A DNA stretch of 64,000 bases from UBA4744 sp963718995 (GTDB taxonomy: Bacteria > Actinomycetota > Acidimicrobiia > Spongiisociales > UBA4744). A model generated the notes under the pieces. The model searched no databases. It was not told the DNA's origin and saw only the letters and a program-made list of their open reading frames with translations. Shown piece after piece: positions 15,597 through 24,664 of this stretch. The DNA is taken from the NCBI GenBank assembly GCA_963718995.1, contig CAVRAP010000020.1, positions 1 through 64,000 of the forward strand, written 5' to 3'. The translations under genes were made by a program, and so were the position numbers. How positions within the stretch are numbered: position 1 is the first letter of the stretch; the number at the start of each line of letters is the position of its first letter.

Positions 15597-16994
15597 TCAG
15601 TCCTCCTTCCGAAGAATGCTGACCGTGACGTACGTGCCGGTCCCGGCATGGGAGTGAATCGCCCCCTGCCGGGCATCCTGCACCTGGAGCGTTGGGTCGC
15701 CGAAATGCTTGTTCACCGTGCCTTGCAGCTGCCAGATGGCGAACACCCCCTGCATCAGACCGGTGGCTCCCACCGGGTGGCCACAGGCAATCAACCCCCC
15801 GGACGGGTTCACCGGGAGCACAGGAGATTCCGGCAGGTCGAGCCCGTAGTCGATGCCGGGCATGAACGCCTTTCCCGACGCAGCGAACGGGCCGCCCTCC
15901 CCGTACCGGCAGAGTCCAAGGTCCTCATAGGTCTGGATTTCGCTCGAGGTGTACGCATCGTGCAGCTCAACGAAGTCGAGGTCGGCGAGTGGATCGGCGA
16001 TCCCGGCCCGGCGATACGCGAGGTTTCCCGCCGTTCGGCCGGCCCGGAAAGAGTGAACGCCCGGGTACCTGGTTCCCTTCTTCCACAGCCCCTGGTAGTA
16101 GGTACGGGTTGCATCACTATCCCGTTCTAGGGGCGTGGCGTAGTCACGCATGAACGTGTCGTAGTCGACGTGGGGCCGATCCGACATTCTCATCGCATCG
16201 GTACCGCGCCCGATTCCAGCCACTTTCACTAGTGGCCGGGGAATGGTGGCCCCAGCCTTCTCCAACCGTTCCAGGCCCTCCTCGGAAACGAAGATGACCG
16301 CTGCGGCGCCGTCGGACATCACGCAGATGTCGAGCCGGGTGAGTGGCCAGGCCACCATGGGTGAGGACCGCACGTCCTCGATCGAATAGCGGTTGCGTTT
16401 CTGGGCGTACGGATTGTGGTAGGCGTTGATGTGGTTCTTGACGGAGACATGGGCCATCTGCTCGACCGTCGTGCCGTATTCCTTCATATGCCGGGTGACC
16501 ATCATGGCGTAGTAGCCCGAGTAGAAACCGCCGACCGGGTAGTCCCACGAAACGTCGGAGGCGAGGGCGATGAACTCGTTGCCCTTCCAGGTTTCCACGT
16601 GGCTCATGGTTTCGAAGCCGTAGGCGACGCACACGTCCATGTCGCCGGAAGCCACCGATTTCCACGCTTCCTGAAAACAGAGGCCACCCGTGGCGCCGCC
16701 CCCTTCCACCCGGTGGCCGGGTTTTGGAATCAGGCCCAGGTAGTCCTGGGCCATGATGCCCGCCATCAGTTGGCGTGAGAAATGGTCGGAGAAGTAGGAA
16801 GCGACCGAACCGTCTACCGCCGTAGTGAAGGTGGGCTGATCGATGCCCAGATCCGTGATGGCATAGTCGTAGGCCTCTTTGATGATGGCTTGGAACGTCT
16901 TGTCGGGTCGCGCTTTGGCAAACTTCGACACGCCTCCCGAGATGGCATAGACCGGTCGCACGATGCAGTCCTCTCCGCCGGCAGCTTCAACCAT
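15597..16994 (-). CDS. Thiolase-like protein lacking the nucleophilic cysteine
   Basis: A 465-residue thiolase-superfamily protein of the lipid-transfer/SCP2-thiolase branch. The second-half motifs are intact: 'VELHDAYTSSEI' (HDAFT-like) and 'GGLIACGHPVGATG'. At the N-terminal active site, where relatives have 'VEAACASGGVAF', this protein has 'VEGGGATGGLCF': residue 100 is Gly instead of the nucleophilic Cys. It is thus unlikely to be a normal thiolase. Ltp2-type retro-aldolases also lack the thiolase cysteine and work with a DUF35 partner, and a DUF35 gene follows directly. Substrate unknown; steroid or branched-acyl chemistry is possible but not shown. Confidence 0.8.
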   Translation of the reverse strand: MVEAAGGEDCIVRPVYAISGGVSKFAKARPDKTFQAIIKEAYDYAITDLGIDQPTFTTAVDGSVASYFSDHFSRQLMAGIMAQDYLGLIPKPGHRVEGGGATGGLCFQEAWKSVASGDMDVCVAYGFETMSHVETWKGNEFIALASDVSWDYPVGGFYSGYYAMMVTRHMKEYGTTVEQMAHVSVKNHINAYHNPYAQKRNRYSIEDVRSSPMVAWPLTRLDICVMSDGAAAVIFVSEEGLERLEKAGATIPRPLVKVAGIGRGTDAMRMSDRPHVDYDTFMRDYATPLERDSDATRTYYQGLWKKGTRYPGVHSFRAGRTAGNLAYRRAGIADPLADLDFVELHDAYTSSEIQTYEDLGLCRYGEGGPFAASGKAFMPGIDYGLDLPESPVLPVNPSGGLIACGHPVGATGLMQGVFAIWQLQGTVNKHFGDPTLQVQDARQGAIHSHAGTGTYVTVSILRKED

Positions 16995-17135
16995 GCTACG
17001 CGGTGAGAATCCGGCCGCGCGGCGGTTGAGAGATCGTACGAATCACCCCTAGACCCGTGGGGCCGGGAGGCGTACGGTGGAACCCATAAGGCCCTCCGCT
17101 CGTGCGGAAACCTGGCCGGGGGAGGGGGTGACGCA

Positions 17136-17648
17136 ATGGCAGTCGCCGTACTCGACAAGCATGCTATCGGGGCGATGCTCGACGGGTTCTTTGAGGCTTA
17201 CAACCGCCACGATATCGACGGGGTGCTCACTCGGTGCACGGAAGATATCGTCTGGGAGGACCCGACGGCCGGGGTCTTGCACGGAAAAGATGAGGTCCGC
17301 AAGGCCCTCGGCAACGTCTTCCGGGCATTTCCCGACATGAGGTTCGGCAAAGACGATAAGGCGTATTACCTGTCCTTCGACGGAACGAGCGCCGCATCAA
17401 GCTGGCACCTCCTGGGCACCATGAAAGGTGCCCTCGACCCACCCGGATACGCCCCAACCAACCAACCGATCGAAATCAAGGGCGTGTGCCTGTACGAGCT
17501 TCGAGACGGGCTCCTCTCGCACCACACCATCATCTTCGACATGATCCCCCTGGGGAGGCAGATGGATGCTCTTCCTCCTGCCGGGAGCCTGATGGACAGG
17601 ATGGTCGTCCGTCTGCAGAGGATGAAGGCAGGTAGGAAGCATCGCTGA
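17136..17648 (+). CDS. SnoaL-like (NTF2-fold) protein
   Basis: A 170-residue protein with the SnoaL/NTF2-like pattern 'FFEAYNRHDIDGVLTRCTED' and 'GKDEVRKALGNVFRAFPDMR', then beta-strands 'AASSWHLLGTMKGALDPP' and 'IEIKGVCLYELRDGLLSHHT'. The fold is a small cone-shaped barrel used by polyketide cyclases, ketosteroid isomerases and binding proteins. A GGGGGAGGGGG region precedes the ATG. It diverges from the thiolase/DUF35 pair and may share substrates, but this is a guess. A hairpin follows directly. Confidence 0.8.
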   Translation: MAVAVLDKHAIGAMLDGFFEAYNRHDIDGVLTRCTEDIVWEDPTAGVLHGKDEVRKALGNVFRAFPDMRFGKDDKAYYLSFDGTSAASSWHLLGTMKGALDPPGYAPTNQPIEIKGVCLYELRDGLLSHHTIIFDMIPLGRQMDALPPAGSLMDRMVVRLQRMKAGRKHR

Positions 17649-17651
17649 ACT

Positions 17652-17688
17652 GCTTTGGGCGTGGCTCAAGCCGGGCTGCGCCCAAAGC
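17652..17688 (+). terminator. Probable hairpin terminator after the SnoaL-like gene
   Basis: GCTTTGGGCG (17652-17661) and CGCCCAAAGC (17679-17688) form a perfect 10-bp stem around a 17-base loop, starting 4 bases after the stop codon. No T-tract follows, which is common for actinobacterial terminators. Confidence 0.6.
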
Positions 17689-17715
17689 CCACCCTCCAGC
17701 CGGTAGCGTCTGATC

Positions 17716-18177
17716 GTGGTCAGCGCCGGAATTCTTCTCTATCGCCGTCGGGTGGAAGCCGTTGAAGTGTTGCTCGCCCACCCGGGTGGACCGTTCTGGG
17801 CGAATCGAGACGAGGGGGCCTGGAGCCTCCCCAAAGGTGAAGCGGGCGAGGACGAGGATTACCTCGAGGTCGCCCGCCGCGAGTTCGAGGAAGAGATCGG
17901 CGTCGCGTTGCGGTGTGATGACCCGCTTTCCCTCGGCTCGGTTACGCAGAAATCCGGCAAGGTTGTGTTCGGCTGGGCATGTGAGGGTGACCTGGATCCC
18001 GTCCGCCAACGCTCCAATACCTTCACCATGGAGTGGCCGCCCCGTTCGGGGCGCAGCCAGGAATTCCCGGAGGTTGATCGGGTCGCATGGTTTTCCGTCT
18101 CGATCGCCCGGCGCAAACTGAACCCGGCTCAAGCCGCCTTTGTTGACCGGTTGGTTGAGCTTCTCGCCGAGTCGTGA
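17716..18177 (+). CDS. Nudix hydrolase
   Basis: A 153-residue protein with a complete Nudix box spanning 'GEAGEDEDYLEVARREFEEE' plus 'IGV', which satisfies G-x5-E-x7-REUXEEXGU. 'VSAGILLYRRR' at the start and 'WSLPKGEAGEDED' resemble the NTP pyrophosphohydrolases that act in the diadenosine-polyphosphate or MutT-like branch. GTG start at 17716. The exact nucleotide substrate cannot be read from the sequence. It precedes the acyltransferase gene on the same strand, 31 bp apart. Confidence 0.88.
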   Translation: MVSAGILLYRRRVEAVEVLLAHPGGPFWANRDEGAWSLPKGEAGEDEDYLEVARREFEEEIGVALRCDDPLSLGSVTQKSGKVVFGWACEGDLDPVRQRSNTFTMEWPPRSGRSQEFPEVDRVAWFSVSIARRKLNPAQAAFVDRLVELLAES

Positions 18178-18208
18178 AGGACTGCCGCATGTGGGACAAT
18201 TGGGTGAC

Positions 18209-18799
18209 ATGCTCAGTCGCCTGGCGCTCTGGTGGGTTCGTCTGACCGGGTGGAAGGTCGAAGGACGGCTTCCTCCCGAGCCCAAACTCATCGTGATCGG
18301 GGCACCTCACACCACCAACTGGGACTTCGTCCACATGCTGGCCACCATGGCTTCGTTCGGCGTCAAAGCTTCGTTCATGGGCAAAGACAGTCTCTTCAAG
18401 GGCCCATTCGGGGGGATCATGCGGCGCCTGGGCGGAATCTCGATTCGGCGCGGGGTGAGCGAGAGCGTCGTCGAGCAGATGGCAGCTGCTTTCGCTGCGG
18501 CGACTTCGCTGGTGTTGGTTATCGCTCCCGCCGGAACCCGGCACCACTCCGACCATTGGAAATCGGGCTTCTATCACATCTCCCGGAGCGCCCGGGTACC
18601 CATCGTGCCCGCCCGGATCGACTACCAGCGAAAGACCGTCACCCTCGGCCCGCCACTCCAGGCCGGAAGCGACGTGAAAGCGGACATGGACGTGCTGCGG
18701 GACTTCTTCGCTTCCGGCCGGGGAAAGTTCCCCGATCAGGGCTCGCTAATTCGTCTCGCCGAAGAGGAGCGGGGCCCGGACGGGTCCCAAGCAACGTGA
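18209..18799 (+). CDS. Lysophospholipid acyltransferase-family protein
   Basis: A 196-residue protein starting MLSRLALWWVRLTGWKVEGR. The catalytic HX4D motif of the LPLAT family is present as 'HTTNWD' (about residue 35), followed by 'FMGKDSLFKGPFGGIMRRLG' and 'APAGTRHHSDHWKSGFYHIS', the glycine-rich and substrate loop. It probably transfers an acyl chain to a glycerolipid or related acceptor at the membrane. Length is short but complete for this subgroup. The ATG is preferred over a longer start within the Nudix gene. Confidence 0.82.
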   Translation: MLSRLALWWVRLTGWKVEGRLPPEPKLIVIGAPHTTNWDFVHMLATMASFGVKASFMGKDSLFKGPFGGIMRRLGGISIRRGVSESVVEQMAAAFAAATSLVLVIAPAGTRHHSDHWKSGFYHISRSARVPIVPARIDYQRKTVTLGPPLQAGSDVKADMDVLRDFFASGRGKFPDQGSLIRLAEEERGPDGSQAT

Positions 18800-18865
18800 C
18801 CATGGACCCTACGCGTCGGCCGCTCACCGCGAGGACAATGGCGGCGTTCGTAGAGGGAGCCTGCA

Positions 18866-19975
18866 ATCGCACACGAATTCATTGACGGGTCAACGGCCAT
18901 CGTGCGCGGCGCCCTCGCCGCCGGATGCGACTTCTTTGCCGGGTACCCGATTACCCCCGCTTCCCCGATCCTGCAGATGATGATGACCGAGTTGCCTGCC
19001 CGCGGCGGGGTCGCCATCCAGGGCGAAGACGAGATCGCTTCGATCGGCATGTGCATCGGTGCCACGCTGGGCGGGGCCAGGGCGTTCACGGCGACGAGCG
19101 GTCCCGGAATCAGCCTGTACAGCGAGAACATCGGCCTCGCCATCATCGGTGAAGTACCGCTGGTAATCGTCGACGTTCAGCGCTTGGGGCCGGCCACCGG
19201 AGGGGCGACCACAGTCGGGCAGGGAGATGTCCAGTTCGTGCGCTGGGGTACGGCCGGTGGGTATCCCATCATCGCCCTGGCCCCGTCCAATGTTGAGGAG
19301 TGTTACACCCTGACAATGCGAGCGTTTGACCTGGCCGAGCGTTTTCGCTGCCCGGTGTTCCTGCTGACCGACAAGGACTTGAACATGACGATGCGGACCG
19401 TCGATCCGGACGCCCTCACCGATCAGACCGTTCGAGCAAGGACCTTGCGCCGGGGTGACGAAGGGCCCCAGTACCGGTACCAGCCACCGGGCGGGGTTCC
19501 CCCGATCGGCCGGTACGGCGATGAAATCATGCGATTCACGGGATCGTCCCACACCGAAGATGCCGTGATCACCAAGAACCCCGCCACGGTCGGAGCCTTG
19601 AACGAACACCTGGCGGCCAAGATCGAAGAGCATCTCGACGAGATTGAAATGGTGACCCACGATCCACAAGATGGGGCTACGACTCTGATCCTCACGTACG
19701 GGGTTACGGCGGGCGCGGCCCGGGCGGCGGTCAAGCAGCACCGGGCCGAAGGCAAAGAAGTCTCGCTGCTGGTCGTGCAAAGTCTGTGGCCGGTTCCGGA
19801 AGCGGCCATCGGAGCCGCCCTCGAGCATGTCGAGCGGGTGGTGGTTCCCGAGCTCAACCTGGGGCAGTACCGGCGGGAGGTCGAACGACTGGCCGCCGGG
19901 CGCCGCGTGGTTGGGGTCAACCGGGTGGATGGAAAGCTCATCACCCCTGAACAGATCATGGAGGCGCTGACGTGA
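18866..19975 (+). CDS. korA: 2-oxoacid:ferredoxin oxidoreductase alpha subunit
   Basis: A protein of about 369 residues with the KorA pyrimidine domain ('CDFFAGYPITPASPILQMMM', 'IQGEDEIASIGMCIGATLGG', 'FTATSGPGISLYSENIGLA'). Together with the beta subunit it oxidises a 2-oxoacid such as 2-oxoglutarate to acyl-CoA and reduces ferredoxin. The first normal start codon in frame is GTG at 18902, but the family's N-terminal pattern begins 12 codons earlier: 'IAHEFIDGSTAIVRGALAAG', in-frame and preceded 6 bases upstream by GAGGGAG. There the first codon is ATC (18866). I use 18866; a base error of ATG to ATC is likely. Stop overlaps korB. Confidence 0.85.
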   Translation: MAHEFIDGSTAIVRGALAAGCDFFAGYPITPASPILQMMMTELPARGGVAIQGEDEIASIGMCIGATLGGARAFTATSGPGISLYSENIGLAIIGEVPLVIVDVQRLGPATGGATTVGQGDVQFVRWGTAGGYPIIALAPSNVEECYTLTMRAFDLAERFRCPVFLLTDKDLNMTMRTVDPDALTDQTVRARTLRRGDEGPQYRYQPPGGVPPIGRYGDEIMRFTGSSHTEDAVITKNPATVGALNEHLAAKIEEHLDEIEMVTHDPQDGATTLILTYGVTAGAARAAVKQHRAEGKEVSLLVVQSLWPVPEAAIGAALEHVERVVVPELNLGQYRREVERLAAGRRVVGVNRVDGKLITPEQIMEALT

Positions 19976-21294
19976 GCACCACCATTGTTCCCCTGGCCAC
20001 CTACCGCAACGACACGGCCTATCCGTTCTGTCCGGGCTGCGGACACAGCTCAATCCTCGACCAGCTCAACGCGGCGCTCGTTCGTCTGGATCGCGACCCG
20101 AAACAGGTAGTGCTGGTCACCGACATCGGCTGCTCCGGTCTGTCAGATCAGTACTTCGCGACCAGCGCCTTCCACGGGTTGCACGGCCGCAGCCTCACGT
20201 ATGCCGCCGGGATCAAGCTGGCCCGTCCCGAACTCGAGGTCATCGTCGTCATGGGCGACGGGGGAACCGGGATCGGCGGTGCTCATTTCCTCAACGCCGC
20301 CCGCCGCAACATCGGGATGACGCTCCTGGTGTTCAACAACCTCAACTTCGGTATGACCGGCGGCCAGCACTCGACCACCACCCCGACGGGAGCGATCACT
20401 TCGACCACCCCGGGAGGCAACTTGGAGCGCCCCCTCGACATTTGCGCAACCGCGGCCGTCAACGGAGCCGCCTACGTGTACCGGGGCACCAATTTCGATG
20501 CCGACCTCACCGATCGCATCGTCGAAGCAATCGAGACGCCCGGATTCGCGATGCTCGACATCTGGGAGCTTTGTACCGCGTACTTCGTGCCGTCGAACAA
20601 GTTCGGGAAACGTTCGCTGGAAGAGACCCAAACGCGTCTCGGCCTGGGGACCGGGATCCTCGAACGGCGAGAGGTCGCCGAATATGCGACCGCCTATCGC
20701 CGGGAAGCGGCCAAACGCGGCCCCAGCCCGTGGCTCGAACCGCGCCCCCTGGAATTGCAGTTCGCCTCAAACCTGGAGTTGCCCTGCCGCTTGCTCGTGA
20801 TGGGTTCAGCAGGCGGGAAGGTGCGCTCGGCGGCTCGACTGGTCGCCGAAGCTGCCATCCGATCGGGGCTTCACGCCACGCAATCGGACGACTACCCGAT
20901 CACCGTCAAGACCGGTCACAGCATCGCCGAGTTGATCTTCAGCCCCGACCCCATCGACTTCACCGGCATCGATAGTCCTGACCTGATGGTGATTCTCAGC
21001 GAGGACGGACTGGCCAAGGCCGGACCGTACCTGGCGGCCATGCCGGCCACCGGCCGGGTGGTGATGGTCCCCGGATTGGGGGACGTGGACACCCGGGCCA
21101 CGGTTGAGGTGCTTGAACTCGACCGGTTGCCGAACCGGGTCGGCAAGAGCGAACTGGCCCTCGTCGCCCTCACCGCCGCCGTGATCGGCGGAAACGTCCT
21201 GTCGGCCGACGCCCTGACGGCCGCTGCAGGCGAGGGACGCTATGCAGACAAGAACCTGGCGGCGATAGCAGCCGGACTCGAACTAAGTCGCTGA
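19972..21294 (+). CDS. korB: 2-oxoacid:ferredoxin oxidoreductase beta subunit with C-terminal gamma domain
   Basis: A 440-residue protein, GTG start overlapping korA's stop. The N-terminal TPP-binding half has 'YPFCPGCGHSSILDQLNAAL' (CPGCGH, a cluster/TPP region) and 'VMGDGGTGIGGAHFLNAARR' (GDG motif). After about residue 265 a second domain begins ('LPCRLLVMGSAGGKVRSAAR') that resembles the gamma subunit of pyruvate/oxoacid oxidoreductases. So beta and gamma appear fused in one chain. No separate delta (8Fe ferredoxin) gene is in the operon, so electrons go to a free ferredoxin. Which 2-oxoacid is used is not certain. Confidence 0.88.
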   Translation: MSTTIVPLATYRNDTAYPFCPGCGHSSILDQLNAALVRLDRDPKQVVLVTDIGCSGLSDQYFATSAFHGLHGRSLTYAAGIKLARPELEVIVVMGDGGTGIGGAHFLNAARRNIGMTLLVFNNLNFGMTGGQHSTTTPTGAITSTTPGGNLERPLDICATAAVNGAAYVYRGTNFDADLTDRIVEAIETPGFAMLDIWELCTAYFVPSNKFGKRSLEETQTRLGLGTGILERREVAEYATAYRREAAKRGPSPWLEPRPLELQFASNLELPCRLLVMGSAGGKVRSAARLVAEAAIRSGLHATQSDDYPITVKTGHSIAELIFSPDPIDFTGIDSPDLMVILSEDGLAKAGPYLAAMPATGRVVMVPGLGDVDTRATVEVLELDRLPNRVGKSELALVALTAAVIGGNVLSADALTAAAGEGRYADKNLAAIAAGLELSR

Positions 21295-22947
21295 CAGGGC
21301 GCTCTCGACGATCTCCCGTACTTCGATGGCCAGCGTTCGGCAGCGCTCGATCAAACGCGTTGCCGCCGACTCTGTGCTGTTCACCCAGGCGGCGTCGGTC
21401 AGCGAGCCGAGGTTGATGCGCACGTTGAGAGCAGCCCCTTCGCCTGCAGCCAACGCGCAAGCCCCGGCCACGCCGGCGTCGGTGACGGCACTGGGATTCC
21501 CATCCCTCGCAACCACCAGGGCCAACTCCAGCGCCTCGACCGAGTGTTCGAGCACTTCGAGGGGGACCCGGGTTGCCTCCTGGTTGGCCGATTGCAGCGC
21601 TTGGTTACGGTCGGCCACCTCCTCATCGGTGGCTTTGGGGAGCCGCATCGCGGCCAGGACCTGATTGAAAGCGTCTGTGTCTCGATCCACGGCGAGCAAG
21701 AACCAATCCTTGAGCGTCTGGGCTTTTCGTCCGAGGTCTTCCATCGTCTCCCGACGGCCCTCCATGCCCTTCTTGGCAAAGGTGAGGGCGGCGATCATCG
21801 CCGAAAGCCCTGCCGATAGGGACCCGCAGAGGGCAGCCACACTGCCACCGCCCGGTGCAGGCGAAGCGGACGACAGCTCGTCGACGAAGCCGCTCACGGG
21901 CCTGGCGACCAATCCCGAAGGGGCACCGGCGTAGCGGTATTCGATGACCTTGGCAGCCGGATCGAATGGTCCAAGATCGTCCAGACCAAGAGACAGCACG
22001 GCAGTGTGGATTCGCTCGGATTCGGGAACCCCGATCGTTGCTCCCTGGCGGGCGAGGTAGTGGTCACCGGCGGCCAGGAGGGCTTCACGGGGCACCAGTC
22101 CGACGAGTTCGCTTCCCGTCACCCGCAGACCCCGCTTCTCCGCTTCCCGGCAGGCGGCGTCGAAGACCTCGTGGATGGGGGTCACCTTGTAGTTAGTGAG
22201 ATTGAACGAGAGTTGCGCACGCCCGTACTCCTCGATGTACCAACCGACGCCGCGCAACTCCTTGAATACTCCTGCGTCCCGAAGCGCGGTCCCGTCGGCA
22301 TCCCGGACAATGGCGCCGGTTGCGTCCCGCCGGGGCCGGCCGGTCTCCCGAAGCACCCCGGCGATCTCATTGGCCAATCTCCGATCCCTGGTGTTGAGGT
22401 TGATGTTGTAGGCGATGAGGAACTCCCGGGCCCCGATGGCGGTGGCCCCGCTGCGGGGGTTGAACTCGATAGGTCCGAAGTCCGGAGCGTCGCTTCTATC
22501 GGGCAGGCCTTCATACTCCCCTTGACGGACAACAGCCAGAGACGAGCGTTCCCCGTCGGTGGCGGCTGCCTCATACAGGAACACCGGGATTCCCAAGTCC
22601 TCGCCGACGCGTCGGCCCAGCCGGCGGGCCACGGCGACGCATTCCTCCATAGTGACGTCTTGGAGCGGGACGAACGGGCAGACGTCCGTGGCGCCCATGC
22701 GGGGATGCTCACCGTGGTGTTTGGTCATGTCGATCAGGGCTGCCGCCGTTTTGATGGACTGGAACGCTGCCTCTTCTACCGCCTCCGGAGAACCGACAAA
22801 GGTGACCACCGTCCGATGGGTCGCCGACCCCGGGTCAACGTCGAGCAGCACGGCTCCATCGGTCGCCGTGATGGCGCCGGTGATGGCATCGATAATGGAA
22901 AGGTCACGTCCCTCGCTGAAATTGGGAACGCACTCGATCAGCTTCAC
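21283..22947 (-). CDS. Bifunctional glutamate formiminotransferase / formiminotetrahydrofolate cyclodeaminase
   Basis: A 554-residue fusion. Residues 1 to about 330 are the formiminotransferase ('MKLIECVPNFSEGRD' and 'HHGEHPRMGATDVCPFVP'), and residues about 345 to 554 are the cyclodeaminase ('SPAPGGGSVAALCGSLSAGL', 'FAKKGMEGRRETMEDLGRKA'). It moves the formimino group of formiminoglutamate to tetrahydrofolate, then releases ammonia to give methenyl-THF, linking histidine breakdown with one-carbon metabolism. Its end overlaps the korB end by 12 bp (convergent). No other hut genes are in the window. Some such fusions in bacteria may have other roles. Confidence 0.92.
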   Translation of the reverse strand: MKLIECVPNFSEGRDLSIIDAITGAITATDGAVLLDVDPGSATHRTVVTFVGSPEAVEEAAFQSIKTAAALIDMTKHHGEHPRMGATDVCPFVPLQDVTMEECVAVARRLGRRVGEDLGIPVFLYEAAATDGERSSLAVVRQGEYEGLPDRSDAPDFGPIEFNPRSGATAIGAREFLIAYNINLNTRDRRLANEIAGVLRETGRPRRDATGAIVRDADGTALRDAGVFKELRGVGWYIEEYGRAQLSFNLTNYKVTPIHEVFDAACREAEKRGLRVTGSELVGLVPREALLAAGDHYLARQGATIGVPESERIHTAVLSLGLDDLGPFDPAAKVIEYRYAGAPSGLVARPVSGFVDELSSASPAPGGGSVAALCGSLSAGLSAMIAALTFAKKGMEGRRETMEDLGRKAQTLKDWFLLAVDRDTDAFNQVLAAMRLPKATDEEVADRNQALQSANQEATRVPLEVLEHSVEALELALVVARDGNPSAVTDAGVAGACALAAGEGAALNVRINLGSLTDAAWVNSTESAATRLIERCRTLAIEVREIVESALSAT

Positions 22948-23055
22948 GAATCCTCCGAGTCTGACGGGTCGTAGCGGACACTACTGGAAGCACCGGAAGT
23001 GTCGCTAGGGAAGCCGGACGGGGCACAATGGGTGTGTGATGAGGAGTACCAAGCC

Positions 23056-24276
23056 ATGAGACCGCCAGGCTTCGTTCGTATCGTGACCGCCCTCATCCTG
23101 GTCACTGCCGCGTGTACCACCAACGGACTAGCTCCCTCCGACACCGAAGCGTCACCGCCGACGACTCCTTCGAGCACCACGACCAGCGCTTCCACCACGA
23201 CGACCACGCTGCCGGCCGTGCCGGACGTTCCGGCTCAACCTGCCCCCGATCCAACCCCACCCGCCGCCGACCTGGTTCCACCAGCCGGAACCAGGGGAGT
23301 AGCGATCGTGGCCGCGGGGGGAGCGGACCTCAGCCAGGAACGATCAGCACCCCCATTTGTCAGAGCCCGGGAGGGATTGGTGATGGCGGTTACAGCCCGT
23401 GAGGGAGACTGGTTCCTCGTGCGCACCATGTGCGACACACAGGCCTGGGCACAGGCGGCACAACTCGAGTTCAGCCCGGCGGCCGACCCGATTGAGACAG
23501 GGGAGGGAACCAGCTTCAGCGAAGCGGTTGTCGTCCTCGATCCCGGACACGGTGGAGCAAATCATGGAGCCCGGGGACCAACCGGCCTTCGCGAGGAGGT
23601 GGTCAATCTGGACATCGCTCGCCGGGCGCGAGATCTCCTGGAGGAACCCCATATCGTCGATTGGGCGACGGGGATCGTGTACCCGGGCCAGGACATCCCA
23701 CCGGTCGGCCGCGTGTGGGTGACCCGTGTCGCCGGACCGCCGGACGCCGACTACGAGGCCGGCCTGTTGTTTCGGGCGACTCTGGCCGGAAGTGCGGGGG
23801 CGAACGCGTTGATTGCGATCCACAACAATGCGTCCCCCGACGGCCCCTTCGAAGGGCCGGGCAGTGAGACGTTCTACATGTTCAAAGATCCAGACTCGCG
23901 CCGGTTGGGTGGGTTGCTCGTCGAGGAGATGCGCCGATCGTTCAGCGAATTCGACATCGCCTGGGTGGGTGACGAGGACGCAGGTGCCAAGTATCGGCTC
24001 CAGGAGGATGGCGAGACCGACTACTACGGCATTCTTCGCCGGGCGCTGGTGCCTTCGGTCATCAGCGAAGGGGCCTTCATCTCGAGCGAATCGGAGGAAG
24101 CCCTCCTCGCGACTCCTGAGTTCAGGCAGGCTTACGCCGAAGCCATCTATCGGGCCCTGGTGCGGTTCGTCACCACCGACGATCCGGGTTCGGGTTTCAC
24201 GACCCCGTATCTACGAACGACCGACGTTGGCAGCGGCGACGCCCGGCCGGCCTGTCAGATTCCGTCGCAACCCTGA
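23056..24276 (+). CDS. N-acetylmuramoyl-L-alanine amidase lipoprotein
   Basis: A 406-residue protein with a signal peptide, lipobox Cys20 ('LVTAAC') and a Ser/Thr/Pro-rich linker of about 60 residues. An SH3-like strand region ('AREGLVMAVTAREGDWFLVR') follows, then the Amidase_3 catalytic domain. Zn ligands and catalytic Glu are visible in order: 'VVLDPGHGGANHGA', 'LREEVVNL', 'LIAIHNNASPDG' and 'VISEGAFI'. It cleaves the bond between muramic acid and the peptide stem in cell-wall turnover or division. ATG at 23056 is preceded by GAGGAG and is better than longer starts. Divergent to the FTCD gene. Confidence 0.9.
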   Translation: MRPPGFVRIVTALILVTAACTTNGLAPSDTEASPPTTPSSTTTSASTTTTTLPAVPDVPAQPAPDPTPPAADLVPPAGTRGVAIVAAGGADLSQERSAPPFVRAREGLVMAVTAREGDWFLVRTMCDTQAWAQAAQLEFSPAADPIETGEGTSFSEAVVVLDPGHGGANHGARGPTGLREEVVNLDIARRARDLLEEPHIVDWATGIVYPGQDIPPVGRVWVTRVAGPPDADYEAGLLFRATLAGSAGANALIAIHNNASPDGPFEGPGSETFYMFKDPDSRRLGGLLVEEMRRSFSEFDIAWVGDEDAGAKYRLQEDGETDYYGILRRALVPSVISEGAFISSESEEALLATPEFRQAYAEAIYRALVRFVTTDDPGSGFTTPYLRTTDVGSGDARPACQIPSQP

Positions 24277-24277
24277 G

Positions 24278-24664
24278 CTATCGCGGCGGAAACCCGGCTC
24301 TGGACAGGAATCGAGCGCGATCGACAACCACTCTCGTGTGCGTGCCACCCGCCACGACCTGGTCGGCTTCGTAAGCCCGCACGTCGAACTCGATCCGGGT
24401 GCCGACCGCCGCACGCACTTCGGCGACTGCCCGTACATCGGTTCCCACCAGGGTGGGGGCACTGTGGTCGATGGAGATGTGGATACCAACACTGGTGGCA
24501 CCTTCGGGAAGGTCGAGGGAAGCAACTGCGGCCGCCTCCATCCAGGCAATCACTCGCGGTGTCGCGAGGACCGGCACGTCGCCGCTCCCCATCTGGATCG
24601 CGGTGTCCTCGATTGAAACGGTCGCATGATGGGTCCCCGTGGCTCCGACTGCTACCGGCTTCAT
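24278..24664 (-). CDS. Hotdog-fold thioesterase, fluoroacetyl-CoA thioesterase-like
   Basis: A 128-residue single hotdog domain. 'VLATPRVIAWMEAAAVASLD' is the conserved helix with the Glu found in FlK-like thioesterases, and 'SVGIHISIDHSAPTLVGTDV' carries the 'H.A....G..V' pattern. It likely hydrolyses or binds a small acyl-CoA. Its ATG overlaps the stop of the next upstream gene (ATGA), so it is cotranslated with the small Cys-rich protein at 24661-24960. Confidence 0.82.
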   Translation of the reverse strand: MKPVAVGATGTHHATVSIEDTAIQMGSGDVPVLATPRVIAWMEAAAVASLDLPEGATSVGIHISIDHSAPTLVGTDVRAVAEVRAAVGTRIEFDVRAYEADQVVAGGTHTRVVVDRARFLSRAGFPPR

